Positions 55,383 to 63,545 of a DNA stretch of 64,000 bases are shown here, piece after piece (the stretch's first letter is position 1; each line of letters begins with the position of its first letter). The stretch comes from Neorhizobium galegae. GTDB taxonomy: Bacteria; Pseudomonadota; Alphaproteobacteria; Rhizobiales; Rhizobiaceae. Made by a program: the position numbers and the translations under genes. Under the pieces are notes generated by a model. The model was given only the letters and a program-made list of their open reading frames with translations, made no database searches and was not told the origin of the DNA. The stretch lies in contig NZ_JAGIPH010000002.1 of the NCBI RefSeq assembly GCF_017877135.1, positions 186,001-250,000 of the forward strand, given 5' to 3'.

Positions 55383-55411
55383 AAAAACCCCGCCGAATCT
55401 CTCCGGCGGGG
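55383..55411 (-). terminator. Rho-independent terminator of the polyamine gene
   Basis: An 8-bp stem CCCCGCCG/CGGCGGGG (55388-55395 and 55404-55411) is followed on the minus strand by TTTTT. It lies 41 nt downstream of the carboxyspermidine dehydrogenase stop codon. Confidence 0.85.
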
Positions 55412-55451
55412 TCCCACATTCCCTCAAATCCCCAAGCGCTTCTTCGCGCTC

Positions 55452-56690
55452 TCAGAACTCCACAGCCCGATCGCCGTTCTCGTCCTGAATGCGGGTCGGC
55501 AGGCCGATCTTGTTCAGGAGGTTGATGAAGGGCTTCGGCGGCAGTTCTTCGACGTTGGCCATCTTCTTCACGTCCCATTCGCCCGTGGCGACCAGCATGG
55601 CCGCAGCAACCGGCGGGACACCCGCTGTGTAGGAGATGCCCTGGCTTCCCACTTCGTTGTAAGCTTCCTTGTGGTCGGCGACGTTGTAGAGGAAGACGGT
55701 TTTTTCCTTGCCGTCCTTGAAACCCTTCACGTAGTCGCCGATGCAGGTCTTGCCTTCGTAGTTGGGGGCAAGCGATGCCGGGTCGGGCAGGCAGGCTTTG
55801 ACCACCTTCAGCGGGACCACTTCGGAACCGTCAGCAAGCTTCACCGGCTGTTCGGAGAGAAGGCCGATCGACTTCAGCACGGTGAAGACGTTGATGTAGT
55901 GATCGCCAAAGCCCATCCAGAAGCGCACGTCGGCGCCGTCCATGTTTTTCGCCAGCGAATGCACCTCGTCATGGCCGCAGAGATAGGCGCGGCGGGTGCC
56001 GACGACCGGCAGGTCATAGTCCTTGCCGATCTCGAACATCTTGTTGACCTTCCATTCGCCGCCCTGCCAGGAATAGACGACGCCGGTGAACTCGCGGAAA
56101 TTGATTTCCGGGTCGAAGTTCGTGGCGAAGTATTTGCCGTGGCTGCCGGCATTGATGTCGACGATGTCGACGTCCGTCACCTTGTCGAGATATTCGTCCT
56201 TGGCGAGCTTGGCATAGGCGTTGACCACGCCCGGATCGAAGCCGGCGCCGAGAATGGCGGTGATGCCTTTTTCAGCGCATTCTTCCGCACGCTTCCATTC
56301 GTAGTTGCCATACCACGGCGGGGTTTCGCAGATCTTGTTCGGCTCTTCGTGGATCGCGGTGTCGATATAGGCCACACCGGTGTCCATGCAGGCGCGCAGC
56401 ACCGACATGTTCAAAAAGGCGGTGCCGACATTGATGACGATCTCGGTGCCCAGCTTCTTGATCAGCGCCTTGGTGGCTTCAATGTCCAGCGCATCGAGCG
56501 CATGGGCTTCAAGAACGCCTGCCTGCTTCATCGCCTTCTTCTCGTGAACCGAGGCGATGATCGCGTCGCACTTCGCCTTGGTGCGCGAGGCGATATGGAT
56601 ATCGCCCAGCACGTCGTTGTTCTGCGCACATTTGTGAGCAACCACCTGGGCGACGCCACCGGCGCCGATGATGAGAACGTTCTTTTTCAT
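55452..56690 (-). CDS. Carboxy(nor)spermidine dehydrogenase, saccharopine dehydrogenase family
   Basis: This 412-residue NAD(P)-dependent enzyme has a Rossmann start VLIIGAGGVAQVVAHKC. It belongs to the saccharopine dehydrogenase-like family: INVGTAFLNMSVLRACMDTGVAYIDTA, AGFDPGVVNAYAKLA and GSHGKYFATNFDPEINFREF, read in parts. It condenses aspartate semialdehyde with putrescine to carboxyspermidine (or with diaminopropane). Pairing with the decarboxylase gene directly upstream fixes the assignment; Agrobacterium makes spermidine this way. ATG 56690 has AAGGAG 13 nt upstream. The gap to nspC is 39 bp. Confidence 0.9.
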   Translation of the reverse strand: MKKNVLIIGAGGVAQVVAHKCAQNNDVLGDIHIASRTKAKCDAIIASVHEKKAMKQAGVLEAHALDALDIEATKALIKKLGTEIVINVGTAFLNMSVLRACMDTGVAYIDTAIHEEPNKICETPPWYGNYEWKRAEECAEKGITAILGAGFDPGVVNAYAKLAKDEYLDKVTDVDIVDINAGSHGKYFATNFDPEINFREFTGVVYSWQGGEWKVNKMFEIGKDYDLPVVGTRRAYLCGHDEVHSLAKNMDGADVRFWMGFGDHYINVFTVLKSIGLLSEQPVKLADGSEVVPLKVVKACLPDPASLAPNYEGKTCIGDYVKGFKDGKEKTVFLYNVADHKEAYNEVGSQGISYTAGVPPVAAAMLVATGEWDVKKMANVEELPPKPFINLLNKIGLPTRIQDENGDRAVEF

Positions 56691-56729
56691 GATGAGGACT
56701 AACTCCTTCGTGTCCAATCGTCAGAAGCC

Positions 56730-57827
56730 TTAGGAAAGGCTGTGTTCGTAGTCCGTGTAGTCAAACTCACGGACCGTCCTGATGCTGCCATCCAGCTCGC
56801 GGATGGCGATTGACGGCATTTGCACGCCGTTAAACCAGTTCTTCTTGACCATGGTATAACCGGCCGCGTCCTGGATCGAGATCCGGTCGCCGACCTGAAG
56901 GTCATGGTCGAAATTGAATTCCCCAAAGATATCGCCGGCAAGGCAGGACTTGCCGCAGATCATGATGCGGTGCGGGCCCTCGTTCGGGCTCATCTTGGCG
57001 CTCTCGCGGTAGATGAGGAGGTCGAGCATATGGGCCTCGACGGATGAATCGACGATGGCCAGTTTCTTGCCGTTATAGAGCGTGTCGAGGACGGACACTT
57101 CGAGCGTCGTGGACTTCGTGATCGAGGCCTCGCCCGGCTCCAGATAGACCTGTACGCCATATTCGCCCGAAAAGCGCTTCAGCCGTTCGGCAAATTTTTC
57201 GAGCGGATATTCCTCCCCGGTGAAATGAATGCCGCCGCCAAGGCTTACCCATTCGGCCTTCCTCAGAAGCGGGGCGAATTTTGTCTCGATCTCACCCAGC
57301 ATCCGGTCAAACAGATCGAAATCGCCGTTTTCGCAATTGTTGTGGATCATGAAGCCGGAGACGAGATCCATCACCGGTTCGACCGTCTTCACATCCCATT
57401 CGCCAAGCCGCGAGAAGGGGCGGGCCGGATCGGCAAGATCAAACGAGGAGGACGAGACGCCGGGATTGAGCCGCAGGCCGCGCGTGATGCCGGAGGCCTT
57501 GTCGGCATAGCGGGTCAGCTGGCCGACAGAGTTGAAGATGATCTTGTCGGCATACGAAATCACCTCGTCGATCTCGTAATCGGCATAGGCGACGGAATAG
57601 GCATGCGTCTCCTTGCCGAAACGCTCGTGGCCGAGGCGCACTTCGTTGAGCGATGAGGACGTGGTGCCGTCCATGTAGTCGCGCATGAAATCGAATACGC
57701 CCCAGGCGGCAAAGCACTTCAATGCCAACAGCGCCTTTGCGCCGGAAAGTTCGCGCAGGGTCGCGATCTTCTCCATGTTGCGCAGAAGTTTCGACTTGTC
57801 GATCAGATAATAGGGCGTCTGGATCAC
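56730..57827 (-). CDS. nspC: Carboxy(nor)spermidine decarboxylase NspC
   Basis: This PLP-dependent alanine-racemase-fold decarboxylase releases spermidine from carboxyspermidine. It has 365 residues from GTG 57827, which has GAGGAA 8 nt upstream and gives the family start IQTPYYLIDKSKLLRNM. Longer ATG frames (57962 and others) lack ribosome sites. The PLP lysine lies in LLALKCFA. Other motifs are DGTTSSSLNEVRLG, HNNCENGDFD, SLGGGIHFT and ICGKSCLAGDIFGEF. It is the first gene of a two-gene spermidine operon. Confidence 0.93.
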   Translation of the reverse strand: MIQTPYYLIDKSKLLRNMEKIATLRELSGAKALLALKCFAAWGVFDFMRDYMDGTTSSSLNEVRLGHERFGKETHAYSVAYADYEIDEVISYADKIIFNSVGQLTRYADKASGITRGLRLNPGVSSSSFDLADPARPFSRLGEWDVKTVEPVMDLVSGFMIHNNCENGDFDLFDRMLGEIETKFAPLLRKAEWVSLGGGIHFTGEEYPLEKFAERLKRFSGEYGVQVYLEPGEASITKSTTLEVSVLDTLYNGKKLAIVDSSVEAHMLDLLIYRESAKMSPNEGPHRIMICGKSCLAGDIFGEFNFDHDLQVGDRISIQDAAGYTMVKKNWFNGVQMPSIAIRELDGSIRTVREFDYTDYEHSLS

Positions 57828-58136
57828 GGGCTGTTCCTCACGCTGCATAAAAACCAAGGCCCGCGAGGTAGGGAAAAGCGTTGTCATAGGCAAGCGCCAA
57901 GGGGAAATCTCTGCCACAATTTGACGTTTTTCCGGAAAAATGCGGAAAAGCGCATGGCGCAACGGTCCGCATCCATGTGAGGTGGCGCCAAAGATGGCGC
58001 AGGCTTGCGCGCCGAAAGGGGCATGGCGCCTGATTTAAAGCCCGACAGGCCGGTCGCGGCTGCCTTTCGGCTTGCCAAGCCGGCACGGTTCTGGTTCTGC
58101 AGACAGGTTCTTGCCGCCGCTATCCGGGTTTCCAGC

Positions 58137-59315
58137 ATGCTGAAAGATTTTTCCATCCAGGCCTTCATCATGGGTCTGCTCGTGGCCTTTGTCGGCTTTG
58201 TCAGTTCCTTTGCCGTCATCATGCAGGGGCTCACGGCCATGGGGGCGCGGCCGGAAGAGGTGGCTTCGGCGCTTCTGGCGCTGTCGCTGCTGATGGGTGT
58301 GCTCGGCATCATCCTGCCGATCTGGAAGCGCATGCCGATCAGCATTGCCTGGTCGACGCCCGGCGCTGCACTTCTCACCAGCATCGGCGTCATCGAGGGC
58401 GGCTTTCCGGCGGCGGTCGGGGCCTTTGTCATGGCGGCCGGCCTCATCGTGCTGGCCGGACTGTTTTCGCCGCTCGGCAAGGCGGTGCGGATGATTCCGG
58501 CGCCGCTTGCCAATGCCATGCTCGCCGGCATTCTGGTCAATCTCTGCCTCGCGCCGGTGAAGGCGATTGCGTTCAACCCCGTCCTTGGCCTGCCTATCGT
58601 CGCGACCTGGATGATCGTCGTCATCTGGAAGCGCCTCTGGGCGGTGCCGGCGGCCCTTCTCGCCTTCGTCGCCGTTCTCGTCTTTGGGGTCGATCTGCCG
58701 CCGGATGTGTTTGCGCGGCTGGGCGGTGCCATTCACCCGGACCTCATCGTCGTGCCCCCGGTCTTTGGCCTGCACGCCTTCATCTCGGTTGCCGTGCCGC
58801 TGTTCATCGTCACCATGGCCTCGCAGAACATTCCGGGCATCGCCATCCTGAAGGTCAATGGCTATGAGCCGGCGCCGAGCCATCTGTTCGTGTCCACCGG
58901 CCTTTTTTCCGCGGTCGCAGCCCTGTTCGGGGCGGTGCCGGTCAACCTTGCGGCAATCACGGCCGCCATGTGCGCGGGCGAAGAATCGCATGCCGATCCA
59001 AAGCGCCGCTACTGGTCGGCGCTGATCGGCGGGATCGGCTATATTTTGCTTGGGCTTCTGGCCTCTGCCATCATCGCCTTCGTCGCGCTGTCGCCGCCGA
59101 TCCTGTTGCAGGCGGTGGCGGGCCTTGCGCTCATCGGCGCCTTTTCCAATTCGGCGCAGGCGGCCTTTCGCGATGCCGAAACCCGCGAAGCTTCCGCCAT
59201 CACCTTCCTTGTCACAGCATCCGGCCTTGCGTTTGCCGGCGTCTCCGGTGCCTTCTGGGGACTGATTGCCGGGGCGGTCATGCTGGGGCTGAAGCGGGTG
59301 GCGACGAAGGGCTGA
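58137..59315 (+). CDS. benE: BenE-family benzoate/H+ symporter-like transporter
   Basis: This 392-residue inner-membrane protein has 11-12 membrane helices. BenE-family patterns are FVGFVSSFAVIMQGLTAMGA, PISIAWSTPGAALL, MLAGILVNLCLAPVKAIAFNP, VTMASQNIPGIAILKVNGY and VPVNLAAITAAMCAGEESHADPKRRYWSAL, read in parts. Benzoate or another aromatic acid is the likely substrate, but no aromatic degradation genes are adjacent. The frame is open upstream to 58005. ATG 58137 begins the conserved part, though its ribosome site is weak. Confidence 0.85.
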   Translation: MLKDFSIQAFIMGLLVAFVGFVSSFAVIMQGLTAMGARPEEVASALLALSLLMGVLGIILPIWKRMPISIAWSTPGAALLTSIGVIEGGFPAAVGAFVMAAGLIVLAGLFSPLGKAVRMIPAPLANAMLAGILVNLCLAPVKAIAFNPVLGLPIVATWMIVVIWKRLWAVPAALLAFVAVLVFGVDLPPDVFARLGGAIHPDLIVVPPVFGLHAFISVAVPLFIVTMASQNIPGIAILKVNGYEPAPSHLFVSTGLFSAVAALFGAVPVNLAAITAAMCAGEESHADPKRRYWSALIGGIGYILLGLLASAIIAFVALSPPILLQAVAGLALIGAFSNSAQAAFRDAETREASAITFLVTASGLAFAGVSGAFWGLIAGAVMLGLKRVATKG

Positions 59316-59354
59316 GGTGCTGGAAATCCGGCGGCGCTAGTGTTATTTTAGCTC

Positions 59355-59636
59355 ATGGACTTTGAGTTTGACCCGGCCAAAAGCAAGAGCAACAAGGACA
59401 AGCATGGTGTCGATTTCGTCGATGCGCAGGCTCTCTGGAAGGACAAACTCAGGCTTGTTATCAAGGCAAGGCATGTCAACGAGCCGCGATATGCTTTAAT
59501 CGCCGAAATGCATGGGCGATTATGACTTGCCGTCTACGTGCTGCGCGATGAAACGGTCCGTTTGATTTCCGTCAGGCGGGCACGAGCCATGGAGAAAGAA
59601 CGCTATGAAGACTATAACCGCAGCCGAATTCGATAA
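59355..59636 (+). pseudogene. brnT: brnT-like toxin gene interrupted by an in-frame TGA
   Basis: The frame from ATG 59355 encodes a BrnT-type ribonuclease toxin (MDFEFDPAKSKSNKDKHGVDF, then EPRYALIAEMHGR). It is stopped by TGA at 59523-59525 after 56 residues. The same frame continues without further stops to 59636 with the conserved C-terminal half (AVYVLRDETVRLISVRRARAMEKERYEDY), for 93 codons in all, the usual BrnT length. The position fits a Trp codon changed to TGA. The 3' end overlaps brnA by 32 bases, as in intact brnTA operons. A sequencing error or readthrough cannot be excluded. Confidence 0.8.
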
Positions 59637-59844
59637 GAAGTTCGATGACGGAGAGGATGTCTCGGAGTATCTCGATTGGGAGAATGCTTGGCGTCCCAAT
59701 GAGCAGATCGAGACCAGCTTGCGTCTGTCAGCATTGCAATTGCGGCAGTTAGACGCTGAAGCCACTCGACTGGGTGTGACGCGTGAAGCTCTTGTCGCTG
59801 TATGGATCGGCGAGAAGCTGAAAGGCGCGCCCTGGCCCCAATAA
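59605..59844 (+). CDS. brnA: BrnA-like antitoxin
   Basis: This 79-residue antitoxin has a C-terminal ribbon-helix-helix (ETSLRLSALQLRQLDAEATRLGVTREALVAVWIGEKL) and an N-terminal toxin-binding part with the family MKTITAAEFDKKFDDGEDVSEYLDWENA. It is intact, while the upstream brnT is interrupted. It overlaps the 3' end of brnT. Retention of the antitoxin after loss of the toxin is common, and it may still repress the operon or guard against related toxins. Confidence 0.82.
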   Translation: MKTITAAEFDKKFDDGEDVSEYLDWENAWRPNEQIETSLRLSALQLRQLDAEATRLGVTREALVAVWIGEKLKGAPWPQ

Positions 59845-59932
59845 CCCCTTGCGCTGCATTCTCTCTCGCGTTATCTCTCGGCTCATGAAGATTTCGGGCG
59901 AAACCATTTCTGCTTCATACGCTGCGGGCCGC

Positions 59933-60010
59933 ATGGCTGACCGTGCGTCGTCGTTCGCCCTAAACTCGCTTCTTCTCCTCGGCCTTATCCGCGGTTGCCG
60001 GGTCCGTTGA
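59933..60010 (+). CDS. leuL: Leucine-rich attenuator leader peptide upstream of leuA
   Basis: This 25-codon frame reads MADRASSFALNSLLLLGLIR and then five further residues. It has six Leu codons, four of them consecutive, using CTA, CTT and CTC. It lies 159 nt before leuA. After it, GAGGAGC (60009-60015), GCTCCTC (60048-60054) and GAGGAG (60089-60094) can pair alternatively, and GCCTC/GAGGC (60083-60087 and 60092-60096) can form a short hairpin, as expected of ribosome-mediated attenuation by leucyl-tRNA supply. Confidence 0.75.
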   Translation: MADRASSFALNSLLLLGLIRGCRVR

Positions 60011-60096
60011 GGAGCGCCCGGCGGCCGTAAGCGCCCGTCGGCAGAAAGCTCCTCGCAGAAAATCCCCGATTTGAGACCAAAAGCCTCTGAGGAGGC
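60009..60096 (+). promoter_or_regulatory. Candidate leu attenuator RNA structures
   Basis: Three mutually exclusive segments lie here: 60009-60015, 60048-60054 and 60089-60094, alternately GAGGAG and CTCCTC type. The hairpin at 60083-60096 would be the terminator stem, though the T tract after it is poor. The arrangement mirrors classical 1:2, 2:3 and 3:4 pairing. Confidence 0.5.
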
Positions 60097-60169
60097 CTTG
60101 ATCCACCGTCACGGCGCTGTAACAGCCTTGGGCCACAAGCGCCGACGCTGGACGCGAAGGAGAAGAACC

Positions 60170-61894
60170 ATGGACGCCAAGAATTCCACTACCGCCGTGA
60201 CCGCTTCCGGCATCAAGGGCATGCCCGACGCATCGCGCAAATACCGCGCCTATCCGCAGATCCAGATCCCCGATCGCACCTGGCCCTCGAAGGTCATCGA
60301 CAAGGCGCCGATCTGGTGCTCGGTCGATCTGCGCGACGGCAACCAGTCGCTGGTCAACCCGATGGGCCATGACCGCAAGGCGCGCATGTTCAAGCTGTTG
60401 CTTGACATGGGCTTCAAGGAAATCGAGATCGGTTTCCCGTCTGCCTCGCAGACCGATTTCGATTTTGCCCGCTGGTGCGTGGAGGAGGGGGGCGTGCCGG
60501 AGGATGTTTCCCTGCAGGTGCTGGTGCAGTGCCGTCCCGAGCTGATCACTCGCACTTTTGAATCGCTCGAAGGCGCGCACAAGCCGATCATCCACTTCTA
60601 CAATTCCACGTCAGAACTGCAGCGCCGCGTGGTGTTTGCCAAGGATGTGCCGGGCATCAAGCAGATTGCCGTCGATGCGGCCAAGATGATCATGGACATG
60701 TCTCAGAAGGCTGGTGGCGGCTATCGCTTCGAATATTCGCCGGAAAGCTTTACCGGCACGGAACTCGAGGTGGCGCTGGAGATCTGCAATGCGGTGATTG
60801 CCGAAGTGAAGCCGACGGCCGACAACAAGCTGATCCTCAACCTGCCGTCCACCGTGGAAATGGCAACCCCGAACATCTATGCCGACCAGATCGAATGGAT
60901 GTGCCGCAACATCGACAACCGCGAGAACGTCATCATTTCGCTGCATCCGCACAATGACCGCGGCACCGGCATTGCCGCAACCGAACTCGGCCTGATGGCA
61001 GGCGCAGACCGCGTCGAAGGCACGCTGTTCGGCAATGGCGAGCGCACCGGCAATGTCGATGTCGTGACGCTGGCGCTCAACATGTTCACGCAAGGTGTCG
61101 ATCCCGAGCTGGACTGCACGGACATCGAGCGCATCAAGGCCGTCTATGAATATTCCAACGAGATGGTCATCCCCGAGCGCCATCCGTATGTCGGCGAACT
61201 GGTCTACACGGCCTTTTCCGGCTCGCACCAGGATGCCATCAATAAGGGCATGAAGGCGATCAAGACGGCCAATTCTCCGGTTTGGGAAGTGCCCTATCTG
61301 CCGATCGATCCGCAGGATGTCGGCCGCACCTATGAGGCGATCATCCGCATCAACTCGCAGTCCGGCAAGGGCGGCATCGCCTATATCCTCTCTCAGGACT
61401 ACGGCATCAACCTGCCGCGTAACCTGCAGGTGGAATTCCGCGAGGAGATCCAGCGCATCACCGACGAAGAGGGTGTGGAGCTGCCGTCCAAGCGTATCCA
61501 CGAGCACTTCCTCAAGCATTATGTCGAGCAGCCGGAAGGCCGCATCAAGTTCGTCGATCACCAGACCTATCCGGCCGGCATGGAGCACAAGGGCGTGCGG
61601 GTCGTTTCCGCCGAGATCACCGACAATGGCGAGGTCAAGCGTATCGAGGGCAAGGGAACCGGCCCGATCGATGGTTTCATCAATGCCCTGTCGGCCTATC
61701 TCGGCATTGACCTGTCGGTTGCCGATTACTCCGAGCATTCGCTGCAGCATGGATCGAACGCGTCTGCCATTGCCTATGTCGAGGTGGAGCATCCCGGCGG
61801 CAAGCTGTTCGGCGTCGGCATCAATACGAACATCGTGGCAGCCTCGCTGGAAGCCATCGTCTCTGCGGCAAACCGGGTGATCGCAAGCCGCTGA
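60170..61894 (+). CDS. leuA: 2-isopropylmalate synthase
   Basis: This is the first committed enzyme of leucine synthesis, condensing acetyl-CoA with 2-oxoisovalerate. It has 574 residues, the long LeuA form. Motifs are WCSVDLRDGNQSL (metal Asp), EIEIGFPSASQTDFDFAR, SLHPHNDRGTG (HxH metal site) and LFGNGERTGNVD. The C-terminal regulatory domain contains GIDLSVADYSEHSLQHGSNASAIAYVE, read in parts. ATG 60170 follows AAGGAG, so the longer frame from 60071 is not used. It lies behind a leucine-rich leader peptide and is convergent with the MocR gene. Confidence 0.96.
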   Translation: MDAKNSTTAVTASGIKGMPDASRKYRAYPQIQIPDRTWPSKVIDKAPIWCSVDLRDGNQSLVNPMGHDRKARMFKLLLDMGFKEIEIGFPSASQTDFDFARWCVEEGGVPEDVSLQVLVQCRPELITRTFESLEGAHKPIIHFYNSTSELQRRVVFAKDVPGIKQIAVDAAKMIMDMSQKAGGGYRFEYSPESFTGTELEVALEICNAVIAEVKPTADNKLILNLPSTVEMATPNIYADQIEWMCRNIDNRENVIISLHPHNDRGTGIAATELGLMAGADRVEGTLFGNGERTGNVDVVTLALNMFTQGVDPELDCTDIERIKAVYEYSNEMVIPERHPYVGELVYTAFSGSHQDAINKGMKAIKTANSPVWEVPYLPIDPQDVGRTYEAIIRINSQSGKGGIAYILSQDYGINLPRNLQVEFREEIQRITDEEGVELPSKRIHEHFLKHYVEQPEGRIKFVDHQTYPAGMEHKGVRVVSAEITDNGEVKRIEGKGTGPIDGFINALSAYLGIDLSVADYSEHSLQHGSNASAIAYVEVEHPGGKLFGVGINTNIVAASLEAIVSAANRVIASR

Positions 61895-61920
61895 CCGGTC
61901 CCGGCTTTTCACGTCTACAG

Positions 61921-61949
61921 AACGTCCGATGCGCAAGCCCGGGCGTTTT
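61921..61949 (+). terminator. Possible terminator of leuA
   Basis: A 7-bp stem AACGTCC/GGGCGTT (one G-U pair) with a 13-nt loop is followed by TT, 27 nt after the leuA stop codon. Confidence 0.4.
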
Positions 61950-61985
61950 GCGTTGCCGAGATACCCGCCTCATTGAAAGAGGCCT

Positions 61986-63386
61986 TCAGCAATTCTGCTG
62001 CAACGCCTCTGCCAGCACCTCATCGATGCGCGGGTCGTGCATCTGCGCCACATTGAAGCGCATTCTGTTGTCCGCCGTCTGGCCGAGGCTGAACACATTG
62101 CCCGGCGCCAGAACCACGCCGGATGCCAGTGCCTTTTGCGCAAGGCTTGCGGACCCCGCGCCATCCGGCAGGCGACACCAGAGGTAAAAGCCGCCGCGCG
62201 GGACAAGGACCGGTTCGATGCCGAGGCGGGCGAGGCGGGTCGTCACATCGCGGCGGGCATGGGAAAGTTTGCGGCGCAGGTCTTCCATGTGTTTGCGGTA
62301 GCTGCCGCCGGACAGGACATGGGCGATGATGTCTGCCGAGACGGGGCTCGGGCCACCGAAATTGGTCGCGACCTGCAGGTCTGCCAGTCCCTCGATCCAG
62401 TCGGGGCGGGCAAAGACATAGCCGCAGCGGATGGACGCCGAGAGCGTCTTTGAAAAACTGCCGATGCGGATCACCTGTTTCAAGCCGTCGAGTGCGGCAA
62501 GCGTGGCGCCGGCCTCCGGCTGGAAATCGCCGAAGATATCGTCTTCGATGATCGTGACATTGTGCTGGCCGGCCATGTTCAGCACGCGATGGGCCGTTTG
62601 CGGGGATAGGGTCGCGCCGGTCGGGTTGTGCAGTCCGGAATTGGTGATGTAGAGGCGCGGCTTTTCCGCAGACAGTACCGCCTCGAAGGCGGCGAGATCC
62701 GGTCCGCCGTCGGTCATCGACACGCCGACGATGCGCAGTTGATGCGCCTGCAGAAGGGCCCGGAAGTTGAAATAGCAGGGATCGTCGATCAGCACCGTAT
62801 CGCCGGGGCGCAGGAGGAAGCGGCAGACCAGATCCAGCGCCTGCGTGCCCGTTGCCGTGAGCAACACCTGGTCCGGGCCCGCGGCAATTCCCTGATCGGC
62901 AAGCCGCGCCAGAAGCAGGCGGCGCAGGCTTGGTGAGCCGCGCGTCTCTGCGTAATCGACAAGAACGGCAGGATCGGTTCGGGCAAGATGGCGCATGGCG
63001 CGCGAAATGGCCTCCTGCGGCATCCAGTCGGCGGGAAGCCAGCCGCAGCCGGGTTTCAGCACGCCCTCTGCTGCATCGAGCGACTGGCGCGACACCCAGA
63101 ACGGATCGACCGCGCGGGCCTGCGGCGTGTCCGCCCGGGCAAGGGAGAGCGGTGGCGTGGTGTTTTCCGCCACGAAAAACCCCGCGCCCCGCCGCGCCCG
63201 GATCAGCCCTTCAGCCACCAGCCGGTCATAGGCCTCCACCACGGTGGTGGCCGATACCTTCATCGTCTCGGCCAGCGCCCGCACCGAAGGCAGGCGATCA
63301 CCCGCCACGAGCGCGCGGCTGTCGATCCGCGTACGGATGGAACTCATCACGTCGCCTGTGCGTGTGCCGGCGGCATTGCGGATCAT
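61986..63386 (-). CDS. MocR-type regulator (GntR helix-turn-helix fused to aminotransferase domain)
   Basis: This 466-residue fusion has an N-terminal winged helix (LVAGDRLPSVRALAETMKVSATTVVEAYDRLVAEGLI, read in parts) joined by a linker to a class I aminotransferase-like domain. That domain has YAETRGSPSLRRLL, NPTGATLSPQTAHRVL, IIEDDIFGDF and the PLP lysine in GSFSKTLSASIRCGY. MocR proteins use PLP or an amino compound as effector. It is divergent from a DMT-type exporter gene with 159 bp between, the standard regulator-target arrangement, so it probably controls that transporter. Confidence 0.9.
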   Translation of the reverse strand: MIRNAAGTRTGDVMSSIRTRIDSRALVAGDRLPSVRALAETMKVSATTVVEAYDRLVAEGLIRARRGAGFFVAENTTPPLSLARADTPQARAVDPFWVSRQSLDAAEGVLKPGCGWLPADWMPQEAISRAMRHLARTDPAVLVDYAETRGSPSLRRLLLARLADQGIAAGPDQVLLTATGTQALDLVCRFLLRPGDTVLIDDPCYFNFRALLQAHQLRIVGVSMTDGGPDLAAFEAVLSAEKPRLYITNSGLHNPTGATLSPQTAHRVLNMAGQHNVTIIEDDIFGDFQPEAGATLAALDGLKQVIRIGSFSKTLSASIRCGYVFARPDWIEGLADLQVATNFGGPSPVSADIIAHVLSGGSYRKHMEDLRRKLSHARRDVTTRLARLGIEPVLVPRGGFYLWCRLPDGAGSASLAQKALASGVVLAPGNVFSLGQTADNRMRFNVAQMHDPRIDEVLAEALQQNC

Positions 63387-63545
63387 GGATCGCTCATCTG
63401 TATTGCTTTTGTTGCCAGTACAGTTTGATCGAATTGTATTCCTCTGTTGCTGTCTCTGGCAAGCAGCCCGGCGTAAAGTGGCCGGGGCAGGTGTCGACGG
63501 TCGAGCCGCACCATCGTGCCCGCAAGAGCAGACAAGCGAGGGACA

